The position numbers and the translations under genes were made by a program. This document shows positions 26,761 through 35,069 of a stretch of 44,799 bases of DNA, piece by piece. Source of the DNA: Micavibrio sp. UBA5572 (GTDB lineage Bacteria > Pseudomonadota > Alphaproteobacteria > Micavibrionales > Micavibrionaceae); NCBI GenBank assembly GCA_002425415.1, contig DIMG01000026.1:1-44799 (forward strand), written 5' to 3'. A model generated the notes under the pieces. It saw only the letters and a program-made list of their open reading frames with translations. It was not told the DNA's origin and did not search any database. The first letter of the stretch is position 1, and each line of letters opens with the position of its first letter.

Positions 26761-29688
26761 ATGGCGGTGTCTGGTAATCAAACCCTTCGAATGGTGAAAT
26801 ATGCTCTGTTTCCACAGATTATACCGCGCCTTTCTGAGTTGTTTTTTAGCGGTTTTGCTTATTTTGCGTTTTTTATAGCTCAGGTGTATTCCGGTGTTCG
26901 GTTGCTGCCCAAGGGGCATTCTTATCTAAATATTCATAATGTTGGAAAATTTTCTGTTTTTGATGTGATTGCAGCTGCGGGGCGTGGTTTACGCTATCGT
27001 CGTGAACATATTGACCAAATCATCCTGTTTTACGTTATTTTATTGGGTCTTTTCCTGATGATCATTCAAGGGGTCGTGATGCTGGCCTCTTTGGTTATGC
27101 CTCATGCTATGGCGATGTCTTTGCCTTATTTCTTCGGGTCATCCTTGCAACCCTTCGGGCCAGATCAGGATTTGGCGTTTATTCTTCTTGATCGTGTTTT
27201 TGGTATACCCGATATTTTTGATTCTTGCGTTTCTCAATTAACCCCTTGTTATCGTTCGACATCAGCTTTGGTTGCGTCGGGTACAGTTTATACTCCTTCT
27301 TCGTTTCCGTGGCCATTTCATGATGCTCTTCATGCTTTGTATGAGTTTTACAGCATTGGTTTGCTGGTTATTGCGATGTTTATCGTTTTATATTTTGTTG
27401 TGGTTATTGTTGCTGAAACAGCCCAAACCGGTGTTCCTTTCGGGAAAAGGTTCAATACTGTTTGGGCTCCGTTGCGTTTGGTAATTGCTATTGGTTTGTT
27501 GGTTCCTATCGGATACGGACTTAATTCTGCCCAATATATTGTATTATATGCCGCAAAATATGGTTCGAATTTTGCGACAAACGGTTGGTTGATTTTTAAT
27601 AGTGAGCTGACTTCCGGACACCTGATTGAAGGAATGGTTTCCAAGCCCCAAAAGCCTGAAGTGAATGGTTTGCTTAAGTTTATGATGCTTGCCCATGCTT
27701 GTAAGGCTATTGAAGAAGGGTATATGGAGTCTTCAGTCAAGCCCACGGCTGGAAGTTTTGGCGATTGTTCTGCAAAACTAGGATCTGCTACTGACGAAAC
27801 GGATACAATTATCAATGCTTATCTGGTTCGAAAAGGGCCTGCAGATACGAACTTTGCGCTTCTTGAAACAACTGATTATAGCGGGGCTATGTCGTTTTTC
27901 GAAAACACCAGTTTTACTGTTCGTTTTGGTGATCGTGGTTGTACAGAAAATCATTCTACACAGTTAGGGAATGTGGAACCATTATGCGGTGAATTGGTTT
28001 TGCCGCAGGCTGCACTGAATGATGCGGGAGCATTGGCTGTTCAGCAGGGGTATTATGAATTTGTTCAGCATTTATGGGGCGAATATAACGGCAAGGTCTG
28101 GAAACATAACGGATATTGTAAAGATAGTGGTGTCAGTGCCGTCATAGATACTTCGGGTAATCAGGACTTTAAAATCCGTTCAATTTATCACGTTCAACAA
28201 ATGTGCCCTGCGGATGAAAAGAATTTGAGTGCGTCTAATGAGTCAGAACCAACGTCAGACTGGATCAATGAGGTTACCGTTGCGTATCTTGATGGAGACG
28301 TGTGTAGCGATCCGGGTTATGCGTCAGGGTCTCCGGGGCTTGTTCCTAAAACAGCCACAACTGGTGTTTTGGAAAAAGTGATTGTTGAAAATATCATTCG
28401 GGCGGGTCTTTATGCCGAGATTGATAATATTTCAAATGCCGGAAGTGCCGATTATATTATTACCGATGATCAATTGGCTCGTGGATGGGCTGGGGCGGGT
28501 ATGTGGTATAACCAGATTGCTCAGGTTAACGGGGCTTTGGCTGGTGCGGCGTGGAAAACGCCACAGATTTCCAAATGGCCGATGATTCAATCCAGCATCA
28601 TGACCCAGAAAAAAATGAATGAACAGGGGACCACTGTCTCTGCTGCTGCATCACCATCATCAGTTGGGACAATGAAAACAGAGCGAGGCGGGCAAGAAAT
28701 TATTGCGGCCGGCGCGTTGTACAAAATTGATATGGCGTGGCAGGGTGCTTCAATGAATATGAAGCCAAAATCCGGCAACATGGCTTATGACTTTTTGAAC
28801 TGGTTATTTGGAACGCGTGGATTGTTTGACCTGCGAGATCCTGTGAATCAAACAACCCATCCGCTGGCTCTGCTAACAGGTTTGGGTAAAGGTTTGGTTG
28901 AAGCGTCGATCCGAAATCTGGCTCTGGCTTTGACAGGTCAGGTTGGGCAGATATTTGGTGGAGAGATTCTCGGTCCATTGGCTGGAGGTGCGTCTTCCCT
29001 TTTCTATACAGCTGCGTCGACGACTTTGACGGCCGGATTTATCTTGTACTATGTTTTGCCGTTTCTTCCTTTTGTTTACTTCTTCTTTGCGGTGGGTAAC
29101 TGGATTAAAGGTATCTTTGAAGCAATGGTCGGTGTCCCTCTTTGGGCATTGGCTCATATGCGGATTGACGGAGACGGTTTGCCAGGAAGTGCTGCTTTGA
29201 ATGGATATTTCCTGATCTTTGAAATTTTCCTGCGACCTATTCTGATTGTTTTTGGGTTGATTGCATCTGTTAGTATCTTTGCTGCGATGGCAATTGTCTT
29301 TAACTCGATCTTCGATTTGGCTGTTTACAACGTTGGGGGGGTCAATATGTCTCCTGTGACGTGTGGGACACCTGATGCGGGGGATGTGATGGATATGGTT
29401 CGTGGGCCGATTGACCAGTTCTTCTATACTGTGATGTATGCTGTGGTCATGTATATTATGGCGTTATCGTCCTTTAAGCTGATTGATCTTATTCCAAATA
29501 AAATCCTGCGTTGGATGGGGGCTTCGGTTGATACATTCGGTGATATGGCTGGCGATCCTGCTCAGAATCTGACTAACTATGCTGCGATCGGTGGATCACA
29601 GATGACTTCGGGTATGATTAGTAGCTTGCGTGGTGGTGTTGGCGCTATGGGCAAAGCTGCTCAAGGCATCGGTAAACTTGCTGATTGA
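26761..29688 (+). CDS. DotA/TraY family inner-membrane protein, copy 3
   Basis: The 975-residue paralogue is closest to the family consensus: HALYEFYSIGLLVIAMF…ETAQTGVPFGKRFNTVWAPLRL…GLNSAQYIVLYAAKYGSNFATNGW (about 190-275), GWAGAGMWYNQIAQVNG in the periplasmic domain, and LPFLPFVYFFFAVGNW…GVPLWALAHMRIDGDGLPG (about 760-810). The periplasmic domain contains eight or more cysteines, enough for several disulfides. The ATG is preceded by a strong GAGGAG, and 104 bases separate it from copy 2. The C-terminus is a short Gly/Ala/Met-rich tail. The gene ends 24 bases before a strong terminator, which closes the three-gene cluster. As in the other two, I infer an inner-membrane channel or scaffold role for export; the substrate is unknown. 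Confidence 0.9.
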   Translation: MAVSGNQTLRMVKYALFPQIIPRLSELFFSGFAYFAFFIAQVYSGVRLLPKGHSYLNIHNVGKFSVFDVIAAAGRGLRYRREHIDQIILFYVILLGLFLMIIQGVVMLASLVMPHAMAMSLPYFFGSSLQPFGPDQDLAFILLDRVFGIPDIFDSCVSQLTPCYRSTSALVASGTVYTPSSFPWPFHDALHALYEFYSIGLLVIAMFIVLYFVVVIVAETAQTGVPFGKRFNTVWAPLRLVIAIGLLVPIGYGLNSAQYIVLYAAKYGSNFATNGWLIFNSELTSGHLIEGMVSKPQKPEVNGLLKFMMLAHACKAIEEGYMESSVKPTAGSFGDCSAKLGSATDETDTIINAYLVRKGPADTNFALLETTDYSGAMSFFENTSFTVRFGDRGCTENHSTQLGNVEPLCGELVLPQAALNDAGALAVQQGYYEFVQHLWGEYNGKVWKHNGYCKDSGVSAVIDTSGNQDFKIRSIYHVQQMCPADEKNLSASNESEPTSDWINEVTVAYLDGDVCSDPGYASGSPGLVPKTATTGVLEKVIVENIIRAGLYAEIDNISNAGSADYIITDDQLARGWAGAGMWYNQIAQVNGALAGAAWKTPQISKWPMIQSSIMTQKKMNEQGTTVSAAASPSSVGTMKTERGGQEIIAAGALYKIDMAWQGASMNMKPKSGNMAYDFLNWLFGTRGLFDLRDPVNQTTHPLALLTGLGKGLVEASIRNLALALTGQVGQIFGGEILGPLAGGASSLFYTAASTTLTAGFILYYVLPFLPFVYFFFAVGNWIKGIFEAMVGVPLWALAHMRIDGDGLPGSAALNGYFLIFEIFLRPILIVFGLIASVSIFAAMAIVFNSIFDLAVYNVGGVNMSPVTCGTPDAGDVMDMVRGPIDQFFYTVMYAVVMYIMALSSFKLIDLIPNKILRWMGASVDTFGDMAGDPAQNLTNYAAIGGSQMTSGMISSLRGGVGAMGKAAQGIGKLAD

Positions 29689-29712
29689 TCGTAGTATAGT
29701 CTTTTCAATTTC

Positions 29713-29748
29713 AACAGCCGGATGGTATCATCCGGCTGTTGTTTTTTT
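29713..29748 (+). terminator. rho-independent terminator closing the dotA-like cluster
   Basis: A perfect 11-base stem (AACAGCCGGAT / ATCCGGCTGTT) with a six-base loop is followed by GTTTTTTT. It stands 24 bases past the stop of the third dotA-like gene and directly before the ribosome site of mltA. Confidence 0.92.
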
Positions 29749-29760
29749 ATGGAGCTTTTT

Positions 29761-30957
29761 ATGTCCGTATTCTTCCGTATTTCCATGATCTTTTTGTTTT
29801 TAATGCCTGTTCTGCTCGGTCTTTCTGGTTGTGCTTCTGTTCCCTCTCAAAGCGAGAAAGCTACAATGCCAGAATTGGATTTGAAGTTGGTTTCTTTTAA
29901 TCAGATTGACGGGTGGCATGATGATCTTCAGCAAAAAGCGTTGATGCCTCTTTATTTGTCGTGTGAAAAAATCTTGAAGGGCGATTCGAAAAAAACATTC
30001 GGGATTAAGCCGGAGATGGGAAATTATGGTGATTGGCAGGATATGTGTCGTCATATTCCGAATTGGGAATTGTCAACGGTTGAGGAGGCTCGTGCTTTTT
30101 TCGAGGCGTGGTTTGTTCCTTATCTTTTGTCTGATAAAGAAAAAACTGAAGGGCTTTTTACAGGTTATTATGAGCCTACATTATACGGGTCTTTAACGCG
30201 AACGGATCGTTTTTCGATTCCTTTGCGCTCGCGGCCTCAGGACTTGGTGATGGTCAATTTGGGTGATTTTCGAGAGGAATTAAAAGGACAACGGATCGCG
30301 GGGAGGGTTCTGGGTGGTCAGTTGAAACCTTATGAAGATCGCGCCGCTATTGAAGATGGAAAATTGCCGGATCAGGTTGATACCGCTTTGGTTTGGGTAG
30401 ATAGTGCGATTGATGCATTCTTCTTACAAATTCAAGGGTCTGGAGTTGTTGTTCTTCCTGATGATACGGTAATGCGCGTTGGGTATGACGGGCAAAACGG
30501 GCATATCTATACAGCGATAGGAAAAGAGCTTATTGCACGAGGAGCTTTGACCAAAGATAATGTGTCGATGCAAACAATCAAGGCGTGGTTGATTGCTCAT
30601 CCTAAAGAAGGACGTGATGTTATGAGGCTAAACCAGTCCTATGTCTTTTTCCGCGCCTTGAAAACGGATGGGTCAGTTGGAGCGCAAGGAGTGGTGTTGT
30701 CACCTGAACGGTCTTTGGCGATTGACCCTGTGTTTCTTCCTTATGGTGCGCCTATTTTTCTGGATATTGGGCATCCTGATGGATCGGATTCTTCAATCCG
30801 GTCTTTGGTTGTTGCCCAGGACACAGGAGGTGCTATTAAAGGGCCTGTGCGTGGTGATTTATTCTGGGGGTATGGAGATCATGCCGGAGCGATGGCTGGA
30901 GTCATGAAGTCTAAAGGTCAGGCATGGATTTTATTGCCTAAAAAAGTGGTAAAATAA
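29761..30957 (+). CDS. mltA: membrane-bound lytic murein transglycosylase A
   Basis: MltA cleaves the glycan strands of peptidoglycan at the outer membrane, forming 1,6-anhydro-muropeptides. The 398-residue protein begins with a lipoprotein signal (lipobox LSGC, lipidated cysteine 24). It has the MltA domain block LFTGYYEPTLYGS and ends in the 3D double-psi-barrel region QDTGGAIKGPVRGDLFWGYG, which carries the catalytic aspartate. I start it at ATG 29761 because GGAG sits six bases upstream. The longer frame from 29722 would begin inside the preceding terminator. A weak promoter must lie in or before that terminator, since little space remains. An A-rich/T-rich hairpin follows the stop. Confidence 0.93.
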   Translation: MSVFFRISMIFLFLMPVLLGLSGCASVPSQSEKATMPELDLKLVSFNQIDGWHDDLQQKALMPLYLSCEKILKGDSKKTFGIKPEMGNYGDWQDMCRHIPNWELSTVEEARAFFEAWFVPYLLSDKEKTEGLFTGYYEPTLYGSLTRTDRFSIPLRSRPQDLVMVNLGDFREELKGQRIAGRVLGGQLKPYEDRAAIEDGKLPDQVDTALVWVDSAIDAFFLQIQGSGVVVLPDDTVMRVGYDGQNGHIYTAIGKELIARGALTKDNVSMQTIKAWLIAHPKEGRDVMRLNQSYVFFRALKTDGSVGAQGVVLSPERSLAIDPVFLPYGAPIFLDIGHPDGSDSSIRSLVVAQDTGGAIKGPVRGDLFWGYGDHAGAMAGVMKSKGQAWILLPKKVVK

Positions 30958-30975
30958 AAAGCGGCAAGGCTTTTT
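30956..30975. terminator. possible bidirectional terminator between convergent genes
   Basis: AAAAAGC and GCTTTTT form a 7-base stem around GGCAAG, between the stop of mltA (plus) and the stop of the small exported-protein gene (minus). The A and T runs on either side allow it to act in both directions. The stem is short and AT-rich. Confidence 0.5.
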
Positions 30976-31246
30976 ATAGTGCGCCTTTGGTTGCACTGGT
31001 TGTTTCTGGTATTTCGGTATTGGGCGATTCGTCGGTTGTTTGAATTTCTTCACCTGAAGCTGGTTCAATCGTAGAGGGATCAAATGGTGCAGGGTCTTCA
31101 AATGCAGAATAAGCAGGGCTAGAAATTCCGCTTTTGCTCTGTTGAGTGACATCAGATTGTGCCGTTTCATTTGCAGCATGGGCGGTTAAGTCAGAGGTGA
31201 GCACGATTAAAGCAGCCGTCAGCGTGAGTGTGAGCAAGCGGGTCAT
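30974..31246 (-). CDS. small exported protein of unknown function
   Basis: A 90-residue protein with a clear signal peptide (about 1-24, cleavage after AHA). The mature part is polar and disordered-looking, rich in Ser, Thr, Pro, Glu and Asp, with no cysteine and no domain that I recognise. AAAGGA lies seven bases before the ATG. It follows the entericidin-like gene on the same strand with only 34 bases between, so they may be co-transcribed. It could be a periplasmic spacer or stress protein; no function can be assigned. Confidence 0.7.
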   Translation of the reverse strand: MTRLLTLTLTAALIVLTSDLTAHAANETAQSDVTQQSKSGISSPAYSAFEDPAPFDPSTIEPASGEEIQTTDESPNTEIPETTSATKGAL

Positions 31247-31280
31247 TTTGATGTCCTTTTTCTATCCGTTTTTTACTGGA

Positions 31281-31412
31281 TCAGAATGTATCTTGTACAG
31301 TCTTTCCCCAGCGTTCCATGTCTCTGCCTGCTCCGTTCATTGTATTGTTACAAGCGGAGAGTGCCAAAGTTGCGAGACCAAGTCCGAGTAATATGACAAA
31401 TTTTACTTTCAT
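31281..31412 (-). CDS. entericidin-like small lipoprotein (EcnA/EcnB family)
   Basis: The frame encodes 43 residues. A basic, hydrophobic signal (MKVKFVILLGLGLATLALSA) is followed by a lipobox ending at cysteine 21. The mature 23 residues contain NTMNGAGRDMERWGKTVQD. This matches the entericidin pattern (N-T-x-x-G-x-G-x-D, then W/I-G). Entericidins are tiny outer-membrane lipoproteins that form a toxin/antidote pair in enterobacteria. In alphaproteobacteria single copies are common and their role is unclear. A good AAAGGA ribosome site precedes the ATG. It lies just upstream of another small exported-protein gene on the same strand. Confidence 0.85.
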   Translation of the reverse strand: MKVKFVILLGLGLATLALSACNNTMNGAGRDMERWGKTVQDTF

Positions 31413-31460
31413 CGTCAAACTTTCCTTTTAAAAAATTATTCTGACGTCAATTTAGCCCGA

Positions 31461-32345
31461 TTAGAGGCTTTTGACTAGTACCAACGCTGCCGCACAAGCG
31501 ACTAATCCTATACCAGCCCAGATTTTACTGTGGTCTTCTCGTCCCGTCAGTCTGTAGTAAAATATAATCCATAGAGCATCCGTAAATAAAATGACGGAAA
31601 GAAGGGCGGGATGGTCGCAATAGATTAAAGCCTGGAATTTCAGAGCCATTTTGACGGTTGCAACGGCGCCGATCGATAAACCGGCTTTGAGAGAGGCAGG
31701 GGAAAAAAAGACAGCGCGGGAAACAGGTTTTTTGATTAGGCTAAATGTTGCCCAAAACACCAGCATTATCAATCCTTGGGAAAACATGAAGGCAAACGGG
31801 GCGTTTGCAGCAGGGGCGTAGCCTAAAGAGAGTTTATCAATCAGGGGGCCGATGGCGGCTGCGATGACGACAAGCCAAATCATGCGGATGCCTTTCCATG
31901 TGATCGGGCAGGATTTCATCATGATTGAAAAGGTAACGGATAGTAAAACAATCAGGCATAAGGCTGTGGCTTGCCATGGACGTTCCAGATAGTCGTTCAA
32001 AAGTTGTGGGTCGAATCCAAACCAAACAACAAAAGATAAGATAACTGAGGCCGGAAGGATACGCGAGACGACACCTGCCCCCACGACCGGAATTGTTCGA
32101 AAGTAAATAATATCGTTGATACACCATATTGCCGCAGAAATGGCGGTCATTAGGTAAAAGCCGATGTCTGTCGGAAAACCCATATACAGAACAACAGGAA
32201 AGGAGAAAATCACAACGGCGATTTTGACCCAGACGGCAAGGGCAAATCCGTCGGCTTTTATTTTCTCTTGTATTAAGGGAATGGCAGTATTGAACAGTGA
32301 GGCCGCAAAGCCCAGTAAAATCCAGAGAGGCGTTTCAAAAGTCAT
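31461..32345 (-). CDS. DMT superfamily (EamA-like) transporter
   Basis: The 294-residue integral membrane protein has about ten hydrophobic helices in two halves of similar length, the drug/metabolite transporter layout. The first half carries IYFRTIPVVGAGVVSRILPA, with the 'helix 3-4' pattern of EamA proteins. The second has ALIYCDHPALLSVILFTDALWIIFYYR at the matching place, a typical late EamA block. Substrate cannot be inferred; family members export amino acids, nucleosides or sugars. The stop of the upstream gene on the same strand lies only 15 bases before its ATG, so these two probably share a transcript. No strong ribosome site is seen. Confidence 0.8.
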   Translation of the reverse strand: MTFETPLWILLGFAASLFNTAIPLIQEKIKADGFALAVWVKIAVVIFSFPVVLYMGFPTDIGFYLMTAISAAIWCINDIIYFRTIPVVGAGVVSRILPASVILSFVVWFGFDPQLLNDYLERPWQATALCLIVLLSVTFSIMMKSCPITWKGIRMIWLVVIAAAIGPLIDKLSLGYAPAANAPFAFMFSQGLIMLVFWATFSLIKKPVSRAVFFSPASLKAGLSIGAVATVKMALKFQALIYCDHPALLSVILFTDALWIIFYYRLTGREDHSKIWAGIGLVACAAALVLVKSL

Positions 32346-32360
32346 GTGGGAAAATGCCTT

Positions 32361-32831
32361 TTAGGGTTTTAGGTCTAGTCCTGAAATTTGAGCTATATAG
32401 GCGACGAAGTCTTTGTCTTCGCCTTTCATCAAATGGGGGAGTTGATCTCTGAAGTTTTGGTGGACAAGCCATTGTTTGATGTAATCAAGCCATGAATTCC
32501 ACATTCTGTGATACTCGGGGTCGTTTTCTCCGTGTAGGAGAATGAAGCTTCTTTCAAATAAAGAAATGACCATTTCATAAAGAATGTACTGGCGGCGGGC
32601 GTCCTCGATATTTTTTAACGGGTTGTCGTGAATATCCAGTTCTGGGTGGTCAAATAATTTATTCTGGATTTCGGTGTAGTGTCCCATCAATTTGTCGTAA
32701 ATTTCCAGTAACTCGATGCTGCGTTCCTTTCTTTCTTGATGGTAAAAGATGAAAATAGCGAGCGGAATACCAATAATGGTTGCCGCATAGCTGAAAAACT
32801 CCATCCATTCGAGAAGGTTGTAAGACATCAT
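32361..32831 (-). CDS. membrane-anchored hypothetical protein
   Basis: This 156-residue protein has one N-terminal membrane helix (about residues 11-29, FFSYAATIIGIPLAIFIFY). A cytosolic helical domain follows, rich in charged and aromatic residues (HQERKERSIELLEIYDKLM, then YILYEMVISLFERSF and HRMWNSWLDYIKQW). The layout resembles small proteins of unknown function (DUF4760-like) with one membrane anchor, but I cannot confirm the family. The start is one of two adjacent ATGs (32831 or 32828) and has no evident ribosome site. It lies upstream of the DMT-type transporter gene on the same strand and diverges from the Bax-inhibitor-1 family gene. Confidence 0.65.
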   Translation of the reverse strand: MMSYNLLEWMEFFSYAATIIGIPLAIFIFYHQERKERSIELLEIYDKLMGHYTEIQNKLFDHPELDIHDNPLKNIEDARRQYILYEMVISLFERSFILLHGENDPEYHRMWNSWLDYIKQWLVHQNFRDQLPHLMKGEDKDFVAYIAQISGLDLKP

Positions 32832-32900
32832 GGGGTTAGGATGGCATAAGCAATTGATTCTTAACAGGATCTTTTTTCATGCTTTATGTCCGCTTTTGCT

Positions 32901-32930
32901 TTGCCTTGAGTTAGAATTAGTCTATATAAG
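32901..32930 (+). promoter_or_regulatory. likely promoter of the Bax-inhibitor-1 family gene
   Basis: TTGCCT (32901-32906) and TATAAG (32925-32930) are 18 bases apart, 38 bases before the ATG at 32969. The spacing and hexamers fit a housekeeping promoter of moderate strength. Confidence 0.45.
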
Positions 32931-32968
32931 TAAGGTGTAAAATTATATACCCCCTAAGGAGGAAAAGA

Positions 32969-33676
32969 ATGTCTGACAATTCTTCGTTTATGTCGCGATC
33001 AAGCGCGAAAGAAGGCTCGTTTGATGCCGGTTTGCGCTCTCATATGTTGCGCATTTATAGCCGGATGTCTTTGGGTGTTCTGGTTACGGCGATTGTTTCC
33101 TTTTTTGTTGGTAATTCACCGGAGTTATTGCAAATGCTTTTAGGTGGGCCACAAAAATGGATTGTTATTTTAGCTCCACTCGCGATTGTTTTTTTCGGGT
33201 TTAATCCGGCCAAAATGTCATCCAATGCTTTGCGGATTTCGTTTCTGCTGTTGTCTGCCGTTTACGGGGTCAGTTTTGCCTCGATATTTGCCCTGTTTAC
33301 GGGTGAAAGCATCGCTAAGGCCTTCTTTGTTGCCGCATCGATGTTTGCCGGACTGAGCCTTTATGGGTATTCCACCAAGCGTGACTTGAGCGGGATGCGT
33401 AGTTTCCTTGTGATGGGGATGATCGGTCTGATCGTTTTGAGCTTGGTCAATATGTTTGTTGAGTCTTCCCTTATGGGGAATGTTATTTCTGCTGCTGGCA
33501 TTATCGTATTTGCGGGAATGACAGCTTGGGAAACACAGAATATGAAGCAGATTTATTCTCCTCGCACTGATCCCGAAATTGCGAGCCGTATTTCCTGGAT
33601 GGGTGCGTTGAACTTGTATATCAGTTTCATTGCTATGTTTCAGTACGTGCTCCATTTTATGGGTAATCGTCAGTAG
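32969..33676 (+). CDS. Bax inhibitor-1 / YccA family membrane protein
   Basis: The 235-residue protein has a polar N-terminus (about 1-30) and seven hydrophobic helices, the usual BI-1 topology. The family block YGYSTKRDLSGMRSFLVMGM lies in the central part, and the end reads ALNLYISFIAMFQYVLHFMG. In bacteria the family includes YccA, a regulator of the FtsH protease, and YbhL; some members leak calcium in a pH-dependent way. Which of these applies here cannot be told. AAGGAGG gives a strong ribosome site. A terminator follows 26 bases after the stop, so this is a single-gene unit. Confidence 0.92.
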   Translation: MSDNSSFMSRSSAKEGSFDAGLRSHMLRIYSRMSLGVLVTAIVSFFVGNSPELLQMLLGGPQKWIVILAPLAIVFFGFNPAKMSSNALRISFLLLSAVYGVSFASIFALFTGESIAKAFFVAASMFAGLSLYGYSTKRDLSGMRSFLVMGMIGLIVLSLVNMFVESSLMGNVISAAGIIVFAGMTAWETQNMKQIYSPRTDPEIASRISWMGALNLYISFIAMFQYVLHFMGNRQ

Positions 33677-33702
33677 GTTGCTATGCAGTAAGTATTTTAA
33701 AG

Positions 33703-33730
33703 CCGCCGGACTTGATCCGGCGGTTTTTTT
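33703..33730 (+). terminator. rho-independent terminator
   Basis: An 8-base GC-rich stem (CCGCCGGA / TCCGGCGG) with loop CTTGA runs into seven T. It closes the Bax-inhibitor-1 family gene and separates it from mscL. Confidence 0.93.
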
Positions 33731-33771
33731 ATGCCAAGAATTTGTCTTCCAGACCTTAAAAAGGAGATCAA

Positions 33772-34188
33772 ATGTTTAAAGAATTCAAGAATTTTATCGC
33801 GCGTGGCAATGTCATTGATATGGCTGTTGGTATTGTGATGGGAGCTGCTTTTACCGCGATTGTCAATTCTGCGGTTGGGGATATTTTGATGCCGATTGTT
33901 GGCTGGATGATGGCTGGTGTTGATTTTTCAAATTATTTTGTCCAGTTGGGTGGCGATCAAAGCTATGCTACTTTGGCAGCCGCCAAGCAAGCCGGTGCTC
34001 CGGTTATCAGTTATGGTATGATGATTAATGCCGTGATTAACTTTTTGGCTGTGGCATGGTTTGTGTTTTGGATTGTTAAAGGAACGAACAAGCTCAAGAA
34101 AAAGGAAGAAGAGTCGCCTTCTTCGTCTGCTCCTACGCCCGAAGATATTGTTTTGTTGCGTGAGATCCGCGATTCATTGAAAAAATAA
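33772..34188 (+). CDS. mscL: large-conductance mechanosensitive channel MscL
   Basis: MscL opens under strong membrane tension to release solutes during osmotic downshock. The 138-residue protein starts with the conserved FKNFIARGNVIDMAVGIVMG, whose first helix carries the pore-constriction residues. The IVNSAVGDILMPIVG block and the second membrane segment (INAVINFLAVAWFVFWIVK) follow. A basic stretch KLKKKEEE and the cytoplasmic bundle helix (LLREIRDSLKK) come last. All are typical of the family. AAGGAG lies seven bases before ATG. It forms a single-gene unit between two terminators. Confidence 0.97.
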   Translation: MFKEFKNFIARGNVIDMAVGIVMGAAFTAIVNSAVGDILMPIVGWMMAGVDFSNYFVQLGGDQSYATLAAAKQAGAPVISYGMMINAVINFLAVAWFVFWIVKGTNKLKKKEEESPSSSAPTPEDIVLLREIRDSLKK

Positions 34189-34216
34189 CTGTTTTTTTCA
34201 AATTCTACTTGATTAG

Positions 34217-34253
34217 GGGCTGTGAATTGAATATTCATAGCCCATCCTTTTTT
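34217..34253 (+). terminator. rho-independent terminator after mscL
   Basis: GGGCTGTGAA and TTCATAGCCC form a 10-base stem with one G-U pair and a seven-base loop, followed after CATCC by six T. It ends three bases before tRNA-Ala begins. The tRNA must therefore be read from a promoter overlapping this hairpin or through it. Confidence 0.75.
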
Positions 34254-34255
34254 GG

Positions 34256-34306
<51 letters not shown>

Positions 34307-34331
<25 letters not shown>

Positions 34332-34438
34332 TTTTTTTCAAAAAATCATAATTTGTTGTAATCGGGTGAATCGAACCGACATAGTATAAAGTAGCCGCAA
34401 AGCGGCGGGTTCGATCCCGATTGGGTCCACCATTTTTT
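34307..34438 (+). repeat. duplicated 3' end of tRNA-Ala with an inverted copy between
   Basis: The last 25 bases of tRNA-Ala plus the following ATTTTTT are repeated exactly, 101 bases apart (34307-34337 and 34408-34438; the shared 31-base unit starts GGTTCGATCCCGATTGGGTC). Between them an inverted, slightly interrupted copy (34360-34377, AATCGGG then CGAACC) can pair with the second copy, around an inner GCCGC-AAA-GCGGC hairpin (34394-34406). Direct repeats of a tRNA 3' end are the usual footprint of integrase attachment sites; 101 bases of spacer without a gene would be an almost wholly lost element. A local tRNA duplication is the alternative. Confidence 0.8.
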
Positions 34439-34469
34439 CTTTTCTAGTTTATTTGATGGGTAATCCGGC

Positions 34470-34475
34470 TATACT
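34470..34475 (+). promoter_or_regulatory. -10 box TATACT giving a possibly leaderless start
   Basis: TATACT ends six bases before the ATG at 34482, exactly the spacing seen at 13448-13460. No Shine-Dalgarno intervenes. A -35 is not evident. Confidence 0.35.
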
Positions 34476-34481
34476 GTCGGT

Positions 34482-35057
34482 ATGGCAACACATTCTCATT
34501 CTTCCTATCTGACGGGTCAATTGTTATTGGCGATGCCCGGTATGGGCGATCCTCGTTTTCATCATGCTGCTATTTTTATAGTGTCTCACCATGCGCTGGG
34601 GGCTATGGGGCTGGTCATCAATAGTCCTGTTGAAGACTTTTCGTTCGCCCAGTTGATGGTCGAAGCGGGATTGGGTGATGTTAAAATTTTTCGCCAAAAT
34701 GTTGCGTTATTGAATGGCGGGCCGGTTGAAACGCAGCACGGGTTTTTGCTTCATACGTCCGATTTTGTGCATGAAAATACAATCAAGGTGAATGAGCGTT
34801 TTTCAGTTAGTGCCAATCTGGATGTGTTGCAGGCTTTTGCTACGGGGGAATGTCCTAGAGAAGGTTTATTGGTTTTGGGCTATGCCGGATGGGGCGCAGG
34901 GCAGTTGGAACAAGAGCTTCAGGAAAATGTATGGCTGGTGATGGATGCCGATCATGATCTTTTGTTTAATACGCCTCTGGATCAAAGATGGGATCGTGCT
35001 TATGCCCGTATGGGGATCGATCCGCGATTGATGTCGTCTGAAGTCGGGCGTGCCTAG
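34482..35057 (+). CDS. YqgE/AlgH family protein
   Basis: The 191-residue protein belongs to the UPF0301/DUF179 family (YqgE, once called AlgH). Family sequence is clear: LTGQLLLAMPGMGDPRFHHA at the N-terminus, then ALGAMGLVINSP, GGPVETQHGFLLH and the GYAGWGAGQLEQEL block near the C-terminus. The structure is a soluble cytoplasmic fold; the biochemical role is not established, though links to the regulation of alginate and to ribosome or thiol functions have been proposed. No Shine-Dalgarno precedes the start. It converges with the M16 peptidase gene, 12 bases between stops. Confidence 0.93.
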   Translation: MATHSHSSYLTGQLLLAMPGMGDPRFHHAAIFIVSHHALGAMGLVINSPVEDFSFAQLMVEAGLGDVKIFRQNVALLNGGPVETQHGFLLHTSDFVHENTIKVNERFSVSANLDVLQAFATGECPREGLLVLGYAGWGAGQLEQELQENVWLVMDADHDLLFNTPLDQRWDRAYARMGIDPRLMSSEVGRA

Positions 35058-35069
35058 GGTGTGTTGTTT

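Noticed and set aside
29722..29760. Upstream in-frame start for mltA at 29722
   Set aside because: It lies inside the strong terminator hairpin and has no ribosome site; ATG 29761 has GGAG and gives a proper lipoprotein signal.
34360..34431. Second complete tRNA gene after tRNA-Ala
   Set aside because: Only the T arm and 3' acceptor half are present; no D arm, anticodon arm or 5' acceptor strand can be formed.
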